DNA from: Priapulus caudatus
Taxonomy: Eukaryota; Priapulida; Priapulimorpha; Priapulimorphida; Priapulidae
Assembly (NCBI RefSeq): GCF_000485595.1
Contig: NW_014577157.1
Coordinates: 83,235 to 128,782 of the forward strand
Direction of reading: 5' to 3'
DNA length: 45,548 bases
Every line of letters begins with the position of its first letter. Position 1 is the first letter of the stretch. The notes under the pieces were generated by a model. The model was not told the DNA's origin. It worked only from the letters and a program-made list of their open reading frames with translations, and ran no database searches. Position numbers and translations under genes: made by a program. This document shows, in pieces, positions 31,231 to 41,768 of the stretch.

Positions 31231-32411
31231 ATGTCATCGATTCGTGTAGTTACTGTGGAAGGTTGGATTAAGGAGATAGACCAGAACAGGGAATGGATCG
31301 AGTATGAAGAAAGTGATGGGAGGTTAAACATCATTAGGTGCAAGATGCGTGTGGCACATCAAGCGAGATTGAGATCGCTACGTAATTTCAACCAAGCATT
31401 TATCAATGGAGTGAAAGGATCGCCGGCCCTGAAAAAGGATAGTATTGTGAAACATTCCCGCAGTGAAATGCATAAGAAAGCAATCGCTCTTACATTAAAT
31501 CCTAAACTGACGCTCGATGCAATCTTCAAGACAACACCAATAGGAAAAGCGTTGGCTGGAGCATCAGGTAAATAAGAGAAACGAGTGAGTAAACTCTTTG
31601 ACATTGCATACACTATCGCTAAGGAAGAAGTGCCTTTTACAAAGTATCCTGTTGCTATTGGGTTAGAGAAGAAACATGGAGTTCCATTAGGCAACACATA
31701 CACACATAAAGCAAAGTGCAGTGAGTTTATTGGTGTCATTGGTGATACAATGAAGAGTGAAATGCTCACTGCTTTAAAGGAAGCCAAGTTTTATTCCATC
31801 ATGTGTGATGGTTCTACTGATGCCAGTGTGACAGAGAAAGAACTTGTCTATGTTCATTTTGTGAATGATAAAACTGGTGAGGTCCAGTCTAACTTCTTTT
31901 GCCTTTCTGATGTTAAGCATGCTAGAGCACAAGGCTTGAAAGATAGGTTGGATGAAGTATTCACTGATGTAGATATGTCAGTGAAGGGGAAGTTATTCTG
32001 TGTTTGTGCTGATGAGGCCGCAGTGAACATGGGAGTTAAGAAAGGTTTGATTGCTCTTCTACGGAATGATGAAATGCCCTGGTTAATCAGGATGCACTGT
32101 CTAAATCACAGACTGGAACTGGCATCTAAAAATGCGTTTGAGAACACGTACATGGATGAGATCAATAGCATGCTTCTGTCCTTGCATTATGTGTATGAGA
32201 AGAGCCCAAAACGCCTGCGAGAGTTGAAGACTGGGAGAAGTCATGGAGGAAGCTGTCACTAATCCAGACAAGGCATCCGCACTTGCCTCCCTTCTGCGGT
32301 CATATCCAGTCATTGTTGCCCATCTTGAATCTATGGCCAGTGAATCGTCAGCAGCTGATGATGCTAGACTAGTGGTGCCCCCGGACAGCCCGTCCTTGTG
32401 CAAACCAAAGG
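31231..32411 (+). pseudogene. hAT transposase-like (ZNF862-type), one stop and one frameshift
   Basis: ATG 31231 opens a frame with a degenerate zinc-finger-like N-terminus (HSRSEMHKKAIA; the expected CxxC has become CKM). An in-frame TAA at 31573 follows ASGK, and the same frame continues with KLFDIAYTIAKEEVPFTKYP, FYSIMCDGSTDASVTEKEL, FCVCADEAAVNMGVKKG and LIRMHCLNHRLELA. The CDGSTD, ADEA..N and MHC.NHRLELA motifs are those of hAT proteins related to vertebrate ZNF862. A shift at about 32237 leads on to LGEVMEEAVTNPDKASALAS and YPVIVAHLESMA up to a possible donor at 32411. The 3' half, including the dimerisation domain, is missing before the assembly gap. Few lesions suggest it is young. 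Confidence 0.78.
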
Positions 32412-32618
32412 TTTGAGTTTATATATGCAGCGGCACGCTCACCCTACTGGCAATTTAATACAAAACAGGGAATTACATATAGGAATTTCACTGGGAATTC
32501 GTCTAATCTGAATTCGTGGGCAACAGTGACTGACTTGACACAGCGTTTGCTGGTAAGCATGTCATCGTAGCATCGTATGCGTTGAAAATTTTGGGGGCAT
32601 TTAAAACCGCACGAAAAA
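32412..32618. other. Spacer before the assembly gap
   Basis: No gene recognised. A possible donor (AAAG|GTTTGA) at its left edge is the last trace of the hAT-like gene. Confidence 0.4.
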
Positions 32619-32643
32619 NNNNNNNNNNNNNNNNNNNNNNNNN
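32619..32643. other. Assembly gap (25 N)
   Basis: Twenty-five N, a placeholder length. The second copy of the duplication begins within five bases of its right edge. Confidence 1.
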
Positions 32644-33816
32644 AGACAGATGTACATTATATAAATCTGTAGGCAAACATAAAAGGTATCTCCAACAAGC
32701 ACACCTGAGCACGTAGACACCATTGCTGAATTTGTAAAAAGACCCCCCTCAAAAAAAAGCCGATCGCACTTTTCAGCCTGGGTCGGGTGAGGGCAAACAA
32801 AAAATTGTTTAATTTTGGCCTGATTATTTTGTTATTCTCTACTAACCTTCTACATTATTCTAATGAAATCAATGGTAAATTTAACCAAAAATATAGACTA
32901 AAAATAGTCAAATTCCGAAGCCTAAAGTCCATGCGAAGTACACAAACTCTCCATGTTTGTTGTGTTCGATTTTCTAGGTCATGCTGTTAAACCGAGCTGC
33001 TAATTGGGATAATACTGGGCATTACTGGATAATATATACAATCGCGTAATAAATATGATAATTTATAGGAATAATGGCGATCTTCACAGACCGCTGATCT
33101 TTGAAATCGACTTGCGGACTTGTTCCGAATTACTACGCATCAGTGTATCGAAACGAGTAAAAAATATAATTTTTAAAAATACCTTAGAATGCACATCACC
33201 AAATTGCACCATCCCCCCTATAAAAACGTCCCCACATCCGAGTCATTCACTTTGCTATGACAGAAATCCTGGACCAGTGCCTACTGACCAGGACCAGTAC
33301 TTCCTCAGAGGCACTGGTCCAGCCTCCAATTATAAGTTTTTCACCCTGGTAAGGGAATCAGCTGCTAGCTAGCTGGCCGTGAGCACATTTATTTTTAGCA
33401 CGCTGGAAACGCTGCACGCTGACGCTGACAATACAATTCGATGCTAATATCCTTACACCCCCAAAGTTCCGTCATAGACAATAGAACACTAATACCGATG
33501 GAAAGTTTAGTCTAAAACATGTATCCATGCGTGAAAACTGTGCGAAACCGTGTCGTATTCAAATAACATTTTTGAAGAACACATACGATTTTCAGGTAAA
33601 TTTGTGGAGTCATATGATTAAGGGAGAATCATAGACGAAAACAAAGTAAAGTCTGAATATATTTATTCACATATTGATAGAATATTTACAAGTTGAAAAC
33701 TATGCAAAACGCTGTTAAAACCCATTAACGATGTCATACTCTTCTCTATTATGTACTCTTGATATATATATAAACTATCTATTTCAATTTCCTAAACGTT
33801 TCTGCTGTAAAAGTAC

Positions 33817-33875
33817 GTACAGCTTTCTTCAGTGGAAATTTACTTTCGAATTTGTAAATTAGCACTGAAGAAAGC
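33817..33875. repeat. 26-bp imperfect hairpin
   Basis: TACAGCTTTCTTCAGTGG pairs with CACTGAAGAAAGCTGTA. It is present in both duplication copies, less perfectly at 21070-21137. Confidence 0.65.
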
Positions 33876-34009
33876 TGTACTTGAGGCTTTGAGACTATAT
33901 ATAGACATTTATCTCATTGTTAACATGCCAGAAAATGCAAATTGCCCATCTCAAGCGGTGAGTTAGGCAATTTTTATCACTGAGATAGGCAATTTTCCCA
34001 GATTCCGAG

Positions 34010-35276
34010 ATGGCTGCACCTAGACAAATACAACGGGAAACCCTTACTACAGATGAAATTCTTTCCATGATAGACAGGAGTGAGAGCAGTGGTAAATATC
34101 AACATTAATTTAAAACAAGTCCTGTCACTGTACAATAGAAAAATTGGTGCAACTTCCTTCAGATACGTCTCCAGTTTAAAGAAAGCATTGTATTGAGGTC
34201 AGTTTGCACAATAGCCACCCATTCATGAGTGTGCAATGCATTGTCTAGGCATAGATATATATGTCTATATATATACATATAGGGTTGTTTCTGATACGGT
34301 ATTTAGTAAGCGAGTTCCAACAGCCAGAACTACGCGGTGTTCATCCCAGAAAGACCAATGCGACATCTGTGTAAGTTACAGACATGGAAACATGATGAAG
34401 AAACGTACAATGCTCACATCCGCGCTAAGGATCAGGCGAAGATGAAAAAGCAAGGGACAAAGCATCTGCAAGTGACAGAATATCAGTGTGGACCATGGAC
34501 TTGCAGGCAGTACTCATTTGCCCTCAAACCCAAACCAGCGCCATGCATTACAAAACGAAGTTGCAAGTACACAATTTTACCCTGTATAAGATAATTTGGC
34601 AACAAAAGATGGGTATCACTATGTCTGGTCAGAAAGTGAGGTCAACTTGGGAAGTGATAGTTTTGCATCCCTTCAGTATAAGCACTTTGAGCAAGTGATT
34701 GCTCAGAATCCAGCTTTAGAGGTAATAATTGTCTGGAGCGATGGGTGCGGGTATCAGAACAGGAATGCGGTAGTTGCAAATGCCTACTCAGAATTGCCTA
34801 GGAAGTATGGGGTTGTGATCAAGCAGAAATATCTTGTTGTGGGTCATACTCAAATGAAGTGCGACTCCATGCACAGCACTATAGAGAGGAAAATAGTGAC
34901 TGATATCTTCACACCCAGAGAGTACATCCTGATGATGGTCAGTGCCCGTCTTAAACCAGCCGGCTGCCCTATACATAGTGAAGCAGGTTACCCACAGTGA
35001 ATGATGAAACTAGATGGTATGTACTTCACCAGCATCAGGCCAGGTTAGAAGGCTGGAGATCCTACCGTCCATGATCTCCGGGGACTTGAATACCGCAGTG
35101 ATGGCCAGGTAAGTTACAAACTGTCTCTTGGTGAAACTGTCGAGTGGGAGGTGTTGCCTCAGAGGTTACAGGAGCCCCTACCGATAAAACGTAGAAAATA
35201 TGATGACCTGCAGTCTATGCTGCATGTCATGCCACAAGAATGCCGCCACTACTATGAGGCACTGCTACATGACTAG
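34010..35276 (+). pseudogene. DUF7869-like transposase-type gene, copy 2
   Basis: ATG 34010 begins MAAPRQIQRETLTTDEILSM with a donor at 34091. The main body gives QCDICVSYRHGN, then EETYNAHIRAKDQAK, WTMDLQAVLICPQTQTSAMH, TKLQVHNFTLY, YHYVWSESEV, EVIIVWSDGCGYQNRN and GHTQMKCDSMHSTIERK. A clean C-terminal frame runs from GDPTVHDLRGLEYRSDGQ to HYYEALLHD before TAG 35276. DGC.YQNRN and HTQ..CDS.HS.IER are hallmarks of a widespread invertebrate family related to DUF7869 with an RNase H-like DDE fold. Frame steps of minus one near 34380, 34480 and 34600 are each explained by one missing base, so the real gene may be intact. Confidence 0.75.
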
Positions 35277-36540
35277 TTATGATTCTCTGACATTTCAAAA
35301 TTGTTCATACATGACACTGTACAATTGAAATTAAGGATAGTAATAGTTTACAAACCCCCTAAAAGCTGCACTGATCCTAAACCACAAGCCGTGAAACCCA
35401 GCAACAGACCAGAATTTAGCAACTTCTAGGCCTGCACTGTATTGTCACTGAATGTATTTTGTCATCCAGTTTAGACCTCAGGGGGTTAATCATGTTAATT
35501 CTGAATTATTTGCTCATTGTGATGCTAAGGTTGCTGTACTTGAGCCCCAAAAAGGCTAATTATTGTGCAATACAAATTGCCTAAGTCAAATATTTTCACT
35601 AATCATATTGCCTAAGTCATCTCAGGGAGTTATGTAATAGAATTTCGTAATACTTGTAGTTGCATGCACATTGTATTGTTATGAATTGTATTTTTACATG
35701 AAATCATCAATAAACAAGATGTATTAATGAAATGAAAAAGTTTTTTCCATTTTTCTCAAAACCCAAAAAATCGAGATACGCAGTTATCTTAGCAGGGTGC
35801 CGATATGGTAGTATGGTACGTAAAAGGGGGGCAAGTGAATCAATAAATATATGTTGATATTTGTAAATAATGGATCACTAAAGAGTAACCATATAAATGT
35901 ATATCCTGGTGTGCTATCCAGTTGCTTTCTGTTTTATAATTAGTACAAAGAAAAGACATAAAAGCTTATATTTTATTTTATTGAGCTTAGTTGAGTGTTT
36001 TAGTTTTAGTAACTGTCAAAGAAAAAATCTTTGGATATAGGTTCAGTAAAAGCAATTCATGAAAGTTAATGAATAAAATAAGATGGATAAATAGGGATTG
36101 CGTAGCTAGTATGTAATTCATCACATTCAGCAATTTGGATTTTTTTTTTTTTTTTACAGTAGCAAGCTTTTCCAAGCCTCAGACTTCGTGCTTCGGTTGA
36201 TAAGCTATTTAAGCAAAATTAAACTTTTACTTACATCAGATATATATGTAGAAATATAATATATAACCTAAATCTATGTTGCTTACTGTAGTTGCGTTGT
36301 AATTTTATACTTTTATATCCAGAGATGCTACATTTCCGAATTTTCCGCAAAAAACAGACCCAAAATAACACTATTTAGAAGGGATTTTCACCATTGCGAA
36401 TTAACGCATTAAATTTAGTATTGCCGGTTGATATATTGGTTCCTAGTCCTCACAGTTATTAGTCATATTGGTTCTCAGTATCTTTTGCATCACGTGCAGT
36501 TCATACCGTACGGCACATCGACATGCATCGCATTGACTGA
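35277..36540. other. Spacer, second copy
   Basis: Corresponds to 22602-23900. No gene. The shift from indel-rich to clean alignment lies at about 35740. Confidence 0.5.
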
Positions 36541-37110
36541 ATTCACCACTGCTTGCACTGAGCTGTACGTTTATTGCCTATTCTGTGGACAGTCTGCGAA
36601 AAATGACAAGAAACGGAAAGACATTGATGTGTTTCCAGTCAGAACACATGAGTTTCAAGCCAGTGTGCTTCAAGCTTGTCGTTCTAGGAAAGACAAGTGT
36701 GGTCTGATGCGGTGTATGGCAGAATAGTATTTGTGAACGATCTGCACGCAGCAGACGCAATATATCACCAGCAGTGTAGTCTCAATTTCAGGACGGGGAA
36801 GAATATTCCCTATAAATTATCTGCTGACATTGCAGACACAACAAAAAGATTCAAACGTGGAAGACCTGAGACCAAGCGAGCATCAGCATTCCTGGAAGTC
36901 GCACTGGAATTCTTAGAAGACAATGACGAGGAACAAGCTACCATCAGTGAACTTGTTACGAAAATGACTGAGGATCTCGTAGACACAGGGCAGGATCCGT
37001 ACAGTGCCAAATACATGAAAATGAAAATAAAGGAACATTTTGGTGACAGAGTTCTAATGACAGCACGTGGTGCAAAAGACTGTGTTGTGACATTGCGTGA
37101 CACTGCAAGT
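36541..37110 (+). pseudogene. PIN/FEN-like gene, 5' part, copy 2
   Basis: The same N-terminal segment as at 23906-24474 (CLFCGQS, DVFPVRTHEFQ, NDLHAADAIYH, LNFRTGK), with the same 2-base frameshift. It ends at DTAS, where unrelated repeat sequence begins, so this copy lacks the nuclease part. Confidence 0.75.
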
Positions 37111-37111
37111 A

Positions 37112-37242
37112 CGTTACACATGTTTATAAACATTGACGTCATATGCGCACATGCAGAGTTTAACGGTTGGTAGCAAGCAGATGCGTGATATTGTTCGATA
37201 CAAGCGCACGCATGCACGAACGTGTACGTACGCACGCACGCA
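37112..37242 (+). repeat. Dispersed repeat E, copy 1
   Basis: Matches 40944 to about 41074 with few differences: CGTTACACATGTTTATAAAC, a CRE (TGACGTCA, 37134-37141), then CACG microsatellite. Its sequence is cut at 37242 by the LTR. Confidence 0.85.
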
Positions 37243-38005
37243 TGTAACAACCACGTTACAAGGCACCCCCCCTAACGCGACGCGGGCTCGCCGCGTCGTT
37301 ACCGGCAGTCAACGGAGACATCCATTCTACGGCGTTGCCCCTAGCAACCACGGGCGATCAATAGCCGTGTATCCATGAGTATCCACGTATATCTATGTAT
37401 ATCTGTATGTGTATCAATGAATATCGACACTATCTGTGTATGGCCGGCATTCTATAATTGAGTTACCACCATGAGTGCTAGGCCGGCATTCTATAATTGA
37501 GTTACAGTGGCGAGTGCCGCTAAGTGCCCTATCACTTAGACAGCACTTAACCAATTAGCCGGCGCAATAGTAAACGATAGCAAATCCTCGGAGGAGTCCG
37601 GTAGTGCAGTTAGCGGGTCTCTTTGAGGTCCGAGAGGATCCTCGAGGGGGCCCGGTAATGGGATTAGCGGACGCCTTTGAAGTCCGAGAGGATCCTCCGA
37701 GGAGTTCAATAATACAATTATCTCGAGCCCTAGAGCTCCGAAGTATGGACGGCGCATGCGAGGCGCATGCGTGGTTCGCGGTCGTGCCCGCGTATATAAG
37801 GCGGAGCACAAGGAAAATCGAGGAATGCTCGCCCAGCTCCAGACGCGACCGCCTGTGTATTTGTAACAGTGAATCAATAGTGAATCTAAATTAAACAACA
37901 TCAGTCATGGTATATATTCTTTGACTTGTCTCTTATCGGTGTCTTTGGCTACGAGTACGACATCACTATCTATAACTATCAAGTAACGTAAGAAACATCG
38001 TTACA
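37243..38005 (+). mobile_element. Long terminal repeat, 763 bp
   Basis: Begins TGTAACAACCACGTTACA and ends AAACATCGTTACA, with the inverted TGTAAC/GTTACA termini typical of LTRs. Three bases later comes TGGCGCCGTGAG, a good primer-binding site, so this is a 5' LTR. U3 holds two tandem duplications (GGCCGGCATTCTATAATTGA at about 37441 and 37480; GTCCGAGAGGATCCTC at about 37629 and 37682) and a TATA box (37793-37800). No second LTR occurs before the window ends. The retrotransposon class (Ty3/gypsy or BEL) is not resolved. Confidence 0.8.
37793..37800 (+). promoter_or_regulatory. LTR TATA box
   Basis: TATATAAG in a GC-rich context within the LTR, about 210 bases before its end; a plausible start of retrotransposon transcription lies about 30 bases downstream. 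Confidence 0.6.
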
Positions 38006-38008
38006 TTT

Positions 38009-38020
38009 TGGCGCCGTGAG
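38009..38020 (+). other. Primer-binding site
   Basis: TGGCGCCGTGAG follows the LTR by three bases. Retroelements prime minus-strand DNA from a tRNA 3' end pairing here. The tRNA was not identified. Confidence 0.65.
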
Positions 38021-38385
38021 AGCGAACGTTTCTGGGTATTGTGAGCATTTCCGCGATGCTAGCCGCTTGTACGATCACGTGCCGCAATCACAATAGCATC
38101 GTGTCATCATCGATCTTGCGTTTTCATCCACCGATTGACAACGCCGAGTAAGTAGAGCTACCCTTGCCGGTATAGTCTAAGTCTCTCGTTATGTTTAAGT
38201 TACCTGTCGCTGTGTTATACCACGTCATTCATCATTGTCGTCGATTTCTGACTCATGCGCATCCCGTGCGAGAGTTCCGGTATCCGCGCTACGCGCATTA
38301 GTTATTGCACACCTTCGCACATACCTAGACGGCTCTGCAGCTTGATGATTGCTGCCATTCGTTATGAATGAGTATTGAGTGATCT

Positions 38386-38582
38386 ACGCCTGTGTGTGCG
38401 TGTGTAGCGCCTGCGGGTGCGTGTATACGCCTGCGTGTGCATGTAAACGCCTGCGTGTGCGTCTGCAACGCGTGTGTGCGCGTGTGTGTGTGGGTGTACG
38501 CCTGCAACGCGTGGGTGCAATCGCGCGTGCGTGTGCGTATGCCTGTGTGTGTGTGTACGAGCGTCTGCAACGCGTGTGAGAC
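38386..38582. repeat. GTGTGCG-rich minisatellite in the leader
   Basis: Irregular repeats of TGCGTGTGCGTG and CGCCTGC separated by AACGC. It gives spurious open frames on both strands. Confidence 0.7.
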
Positions 38583-38706
38583 GCGTGCGCAATTGATATC
38601 ATTCTTACTCGAATAATCTACCCCTAATCTCCAACCACGTTCGTCGCATAACCCCCGTTTCGCGCAGCGTGCGCTTAACAATTTTCCGCAGCATGGTGGC
38701 GAACTA

Positions 38707-38868
38707 AGCGCCCGTATGACGACAAAATTTTACCACCCCGCCCGTATAGCGACAAATTCTTTCACTCTCGCCTGTATGGCGACAAATTCTTTCAATCTCG
38801 CCTGTATGGCGACAAATTCTTTCACTCTCGCCTGTATGGCGACAAATTCTTTCAATCTCGCACTGCAA
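38707..38868 (+). repeat. 30-bp tandem repeat, 10-residue periodicity
   Basis: Five units of about 30 bp (GTATGGCGACAAATTCTTTC core). The in-frame reading is ACMATNSFTL/ACMATNSFNL. Units alternate between CACTC and CAATC, showing that 60-bp pairs were duplicated. Confidence 0.85.
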
Positions 38869-38892
38869 GCGATACCGGCTCATCAAAATTCA

Positions 38893-38994
38893 ATGGCTGA
38901 CACACAGAGCCGCCAAGCCGACCGTTTTTTTGAGATAGAGACACGCACAGAGACTATTGCTTCATCGTCATCGATGAATCAGTCATCTGTTTGA
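38893..38994 (+). pseudogene. Short Gag-like start after the leader
   Basis: ATG 38893 opens MADTQSRQADRFFEIETRTE and stops after 33 codons at TGA. Its place about 870 bases after the primer-binding site suits a gag start, but nothing recognisable follows, so the element is truncated or this is chance. Confidence 0.3.
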
Positions 38995-39935
38995 TGGCGA
39001 CTGGACAATTACGGCCATTACGGCCAAAATGAGAAAAAGTTATTATAACAGCATGTACGAATGGGTTGCAGTTTTCATTTGGAAACCTCTTGATAAACAA
39101 TGGTTTGCGTGTTATTGTCTGGTGGAAATATGTAGAGATTGCTGGCATCTCGAACTGTTGAGCTCACCACGTACAGCTATCCATTGTCAGATCGTAAGAT
39201 GAATAAACGAAATTGGGTATATAGTATAGATAGAGACAGGCCAGCGAGTGGGGTCTGTGTCCATTGGATATTGTCTAGTGAATGCTTGGCGCGCAACCAT
39301 GCACATTGAAATATAGGAATTTTTCGACTGAATCAGAAAAGGCATCGCTTTCGAATGGTACAATGGATTCTGAAATCCTAGCATGAATAAAAAAAGTGGA
39401 TATATAGTATACAGACAGGCCAGCGAGTGGGGCCATCCTTAAAAAGTTCTATGTTTGCTGTCCTCCGACCGACCCACGAAAATAGCCGCGCCCCAAAAGT
39501 TTTTTTTGACATTTTGGGTTCCATTTTTTTTTTTTCACATTCATCTGGGTTGCGTGTAGTGGTGATCACGGCGTGGGCGCGCGGCACAGGTGTAGACAGA
39601 TGATTGGCACGTCGCTACACCTAAACAGTCGCAGCTACAAAGAAGGTCCTAAACCGCTGTATAAGTGCTTTGGGCGAGGGAAAAACAGGCCTGTACTTGA
39701 ACAGTTCCATCGATATCATCTCTTAACACGATCTCACACACCCAGCAGAGTTGCGGTGATGGTTTTTCTATCACGCATGGAAATCATGCGCTCGTGGTTT
39801 TTCTGCACAGTGGACGTTGAGTCATGGCGAATTCGTTAGCAGGCAATGCGCACTGCAGCTTGCGCATTGGGTCTGCGCGTAGAATTCTGTATGCGTAGAA
39901 ATGCGTAGAATGCGTAGAATGTAGTACGGCATGGC
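38995..39935. other. Spacer with direct repeats
   Basis: No gene. Positions 39199-39253 and 39383-39433 are similar direct repeats (ATGAATAAA...TATATAGTATA...CAGGCCAGCGAGTGGGG). ATGCGTAGAA is repeated at about 39877-39920. Confidence 0.55.
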
Positions 39936-39938
39936 ATG

Positions 39939-40199
39939 ATGGCGACCGGTACTAGTAGTGTCGTCTGCTCCAACGCAACATTTTCTGTTACGGTGACTTT
40001 AAATGAAAATACTATTAAAAAAAACGTAATACGACAGATTCAGACGGACGATACTTGGGAGGATCTGTTTTTTGTCGTTGCCGAAGGTCATGCAAGTATC
40101 GGCCCCAACTTCAACTTTCACAAATTTGCGAGCGTCGCGGTTGCCTCATCGCCACATGGCGAGCGCTACCACCCTGGGGAGGCTTGTCCGCCCTGCTAG
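39939..40199 (+). other. Unrecognised ORF, possible first exon
   Basis: ATGATGGCG at 39936 is a good eukaryotic start context. The frame reads MATGTSSVVCSNATFSVTV, then IRQIQTDDTWEDLFFVVAEG and FNFHKFASVAVA, before running into a minisatellite near 40170. Composition is protein-like up to about residue 65. No family recognised. Confidence 0.35.
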
Positions 40200-40770
40200 C
40201 TGACCATGTAGGGTGTAGCGGAGCTCGGTCAGAAGTCTACGCAAGGATACACAGCGCAGGACGAGGATCACGCCGCTTGCTGCCCACTTCCTGACGCAAG
40301 GACACACAGCGCGGAGCCAGCTCGGCTCAGTCAGGGAAGCTCGCACCCTCTCACTGCTCTCTAGCTGCTGCTGGCTTGTCCACCCTGCTAGCTGAGCATG
40401 TAGGGTGTAGCAGAGCTCAGTCAGACGTCTACGCAGGACGAGGATCACGCCTCTTGCTGCCTCCTCCCTGACTCCAGGATACACAGCGCAGAACGAGGAT
40501 CACCCCGCTTGCTGCCTCCTCCCTGACTCCAGGATACACAGCGCAGGACGAGGATCACGCCGCTTGCTGCCTCCTTCCTGACTACAGAACACACCACGTG
40601 GGGCGAGGATCACGCCGCTTGCTGCCTCCTTCCTGACTACAGAACACACAATGCAAGACGAGGAACATGCCGCGTGGTGAGCATTAGCAATGAAGCTTTC
40701 ACCCTCCCACTGATCTCTAGCTGCTGGTGGCTTGCCGCCCTGCTAGCTGATCATGTAAAGTGTAGCCGAT
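40184..40770. repeat. Nested minisatellite
   Basis: A unit of about 56 bp (CGAGGATCACGCCGCTTGCT...CCTGAC...ACACAGCG) occurs five to six times from about 40262 to 40670. A longer unit (CTTGTCCGCCCTGCTAGCTG...CATGTAGGGTGTAGC) occurs at 40184, 40376 and, more diverged, 40731. Confidence 0.8.
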
Positions 40771-40943
40771 TAGCTAAGCACTGCTCACTACTGTATTCGG
40801 GCCTTCAGCACAAAGTAACGTATGATCACGGGGTGTTTTATCTGCCGCTGGCCTGACGTATTTGTTGCGTCTTATGAGTTGCGTGTGGATTCCGTTAGTC
40901 CAGTGGTCGTTCCTGTCAAGGAATTATACCCGGGCAGAACATC

Positions 40944-41340
40944 CGTTACACATGTTTATAAACATTGACGTCATATGCACACATGCAGAGTTTAACGGTT
41001 GGTAGCAAGCAGATGCGTGATATTGTTCGATACAAGCGCACGCACGCACGCACGTGTACGTACGCACGCACGCACGCGTACGTGCACACACACTCATGCA
41101 CGCACGTGTATGTGCACACGCACGCACGCACGCACGCACGCAGGCAGGTCTACGTGGGCACGCACGCTCGTCTACGTGCACATGCATGCACACACGCACG
41201 TGTACCTACACACACACACGCACGTACGCACGTACGCACGTACGCACGCACGCAAACATGCACACACGTGTATCTGCACACGCACGCACGCACGCACGCA
41301 TGCACGAACGAACGTGTACCTGCACACGCGCGCACACACA
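40944..41340 (+). repeat. Repeat E, copy 2, with long CACG microsatellite
   Basis: Positions 40944-41074 match 37112-37242, then (ACGC)n and related ACGTAC/CACACG repeats run to about 41340 without an LTR. This is the empty version of the site interrupted at 37242. Confidence 0.85.
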
Positions 41341-41544
41341 GCTCTAAGGAATGTTTACATATTTTACTTTCACATTAAAATTGAGTGATTGTGCTATGTG
41401 TATCGTATCGTGGGTCTAGCGTATCGTTGCAACTCTAGTATTCTATAGTATTGCATTAATTTCTTTCGCAACGACTTACGTTTAATAGTTCATGACGATT
41501 GTGGCAATCGATTGAAAATTCTTCAATCCATTGTAGTAACCGAT

Positions 41545-41687
41545 GATTGATTGCAAATTTTAAACCGATTGAGCATACAGAAATAATGACATTGTAACCA
41601 AAAATTAGTCAATTCATAAACTTATGTTACAATATCATTATTTATCAATATCATTATGCTCAATCGGTTTAAAATTTGCAATCAATC
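41545..41687. mobile_element. 143-bp foldback element
   Basis: 32-bp arms 41545-41576 and 41656-41687 are exact reverse complements. An inner pair (ATAATGACATTGTAAC at 41583-41598; GTTACAATATCATTAT at 41626-41641) has one mismatch. AT-rich, no coding capacity; a MITE is likely. No clear target duplication. Confidence 0.7.
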
Positions 41688-41768
41688 AATCAACAATAAT
41701 TATTCCATTTTATGATGTCTTTGCTGAGCATTTAAAAATCTAAATTTTATAACAGTTCTTCGCTATCT

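Larger units (their letters stand above)
32648..37110 (+). repeat. Direct duplication, copy 2
   Basis: Aligns to 19844-24474. It starts at the assembly gap and ends abruptly at CACTGCAAGT, where the PIN-type gene is cut and a different repeat (37112 onward) begins. The part before about 35740 has indel differences from copy 1; the part after is nearly identical, and shares the 2-base frameshift near 36702. Confidence 0.9.

Noticed and set aside
38325-38681. Overlapping long frames on both strands (His/Thr-rich or Cys/Val-rich)
   Set aside because: They come from the GTGTGCG minisatellite; all frames stay open because the repeat lacks stop codons.
38707-38868. CRISPR array
   Set aside because: Units are contiguous 30-bp tandem copies without unique spacers, in eukaryotic DNA.
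40924-41388. Cys/Arg/His-rich frames resembling a metal-binding protein
   Set aside because: Direct product of CACG/ACGT microsatellite; mirrored on the opposite strand, with no conserved domain.
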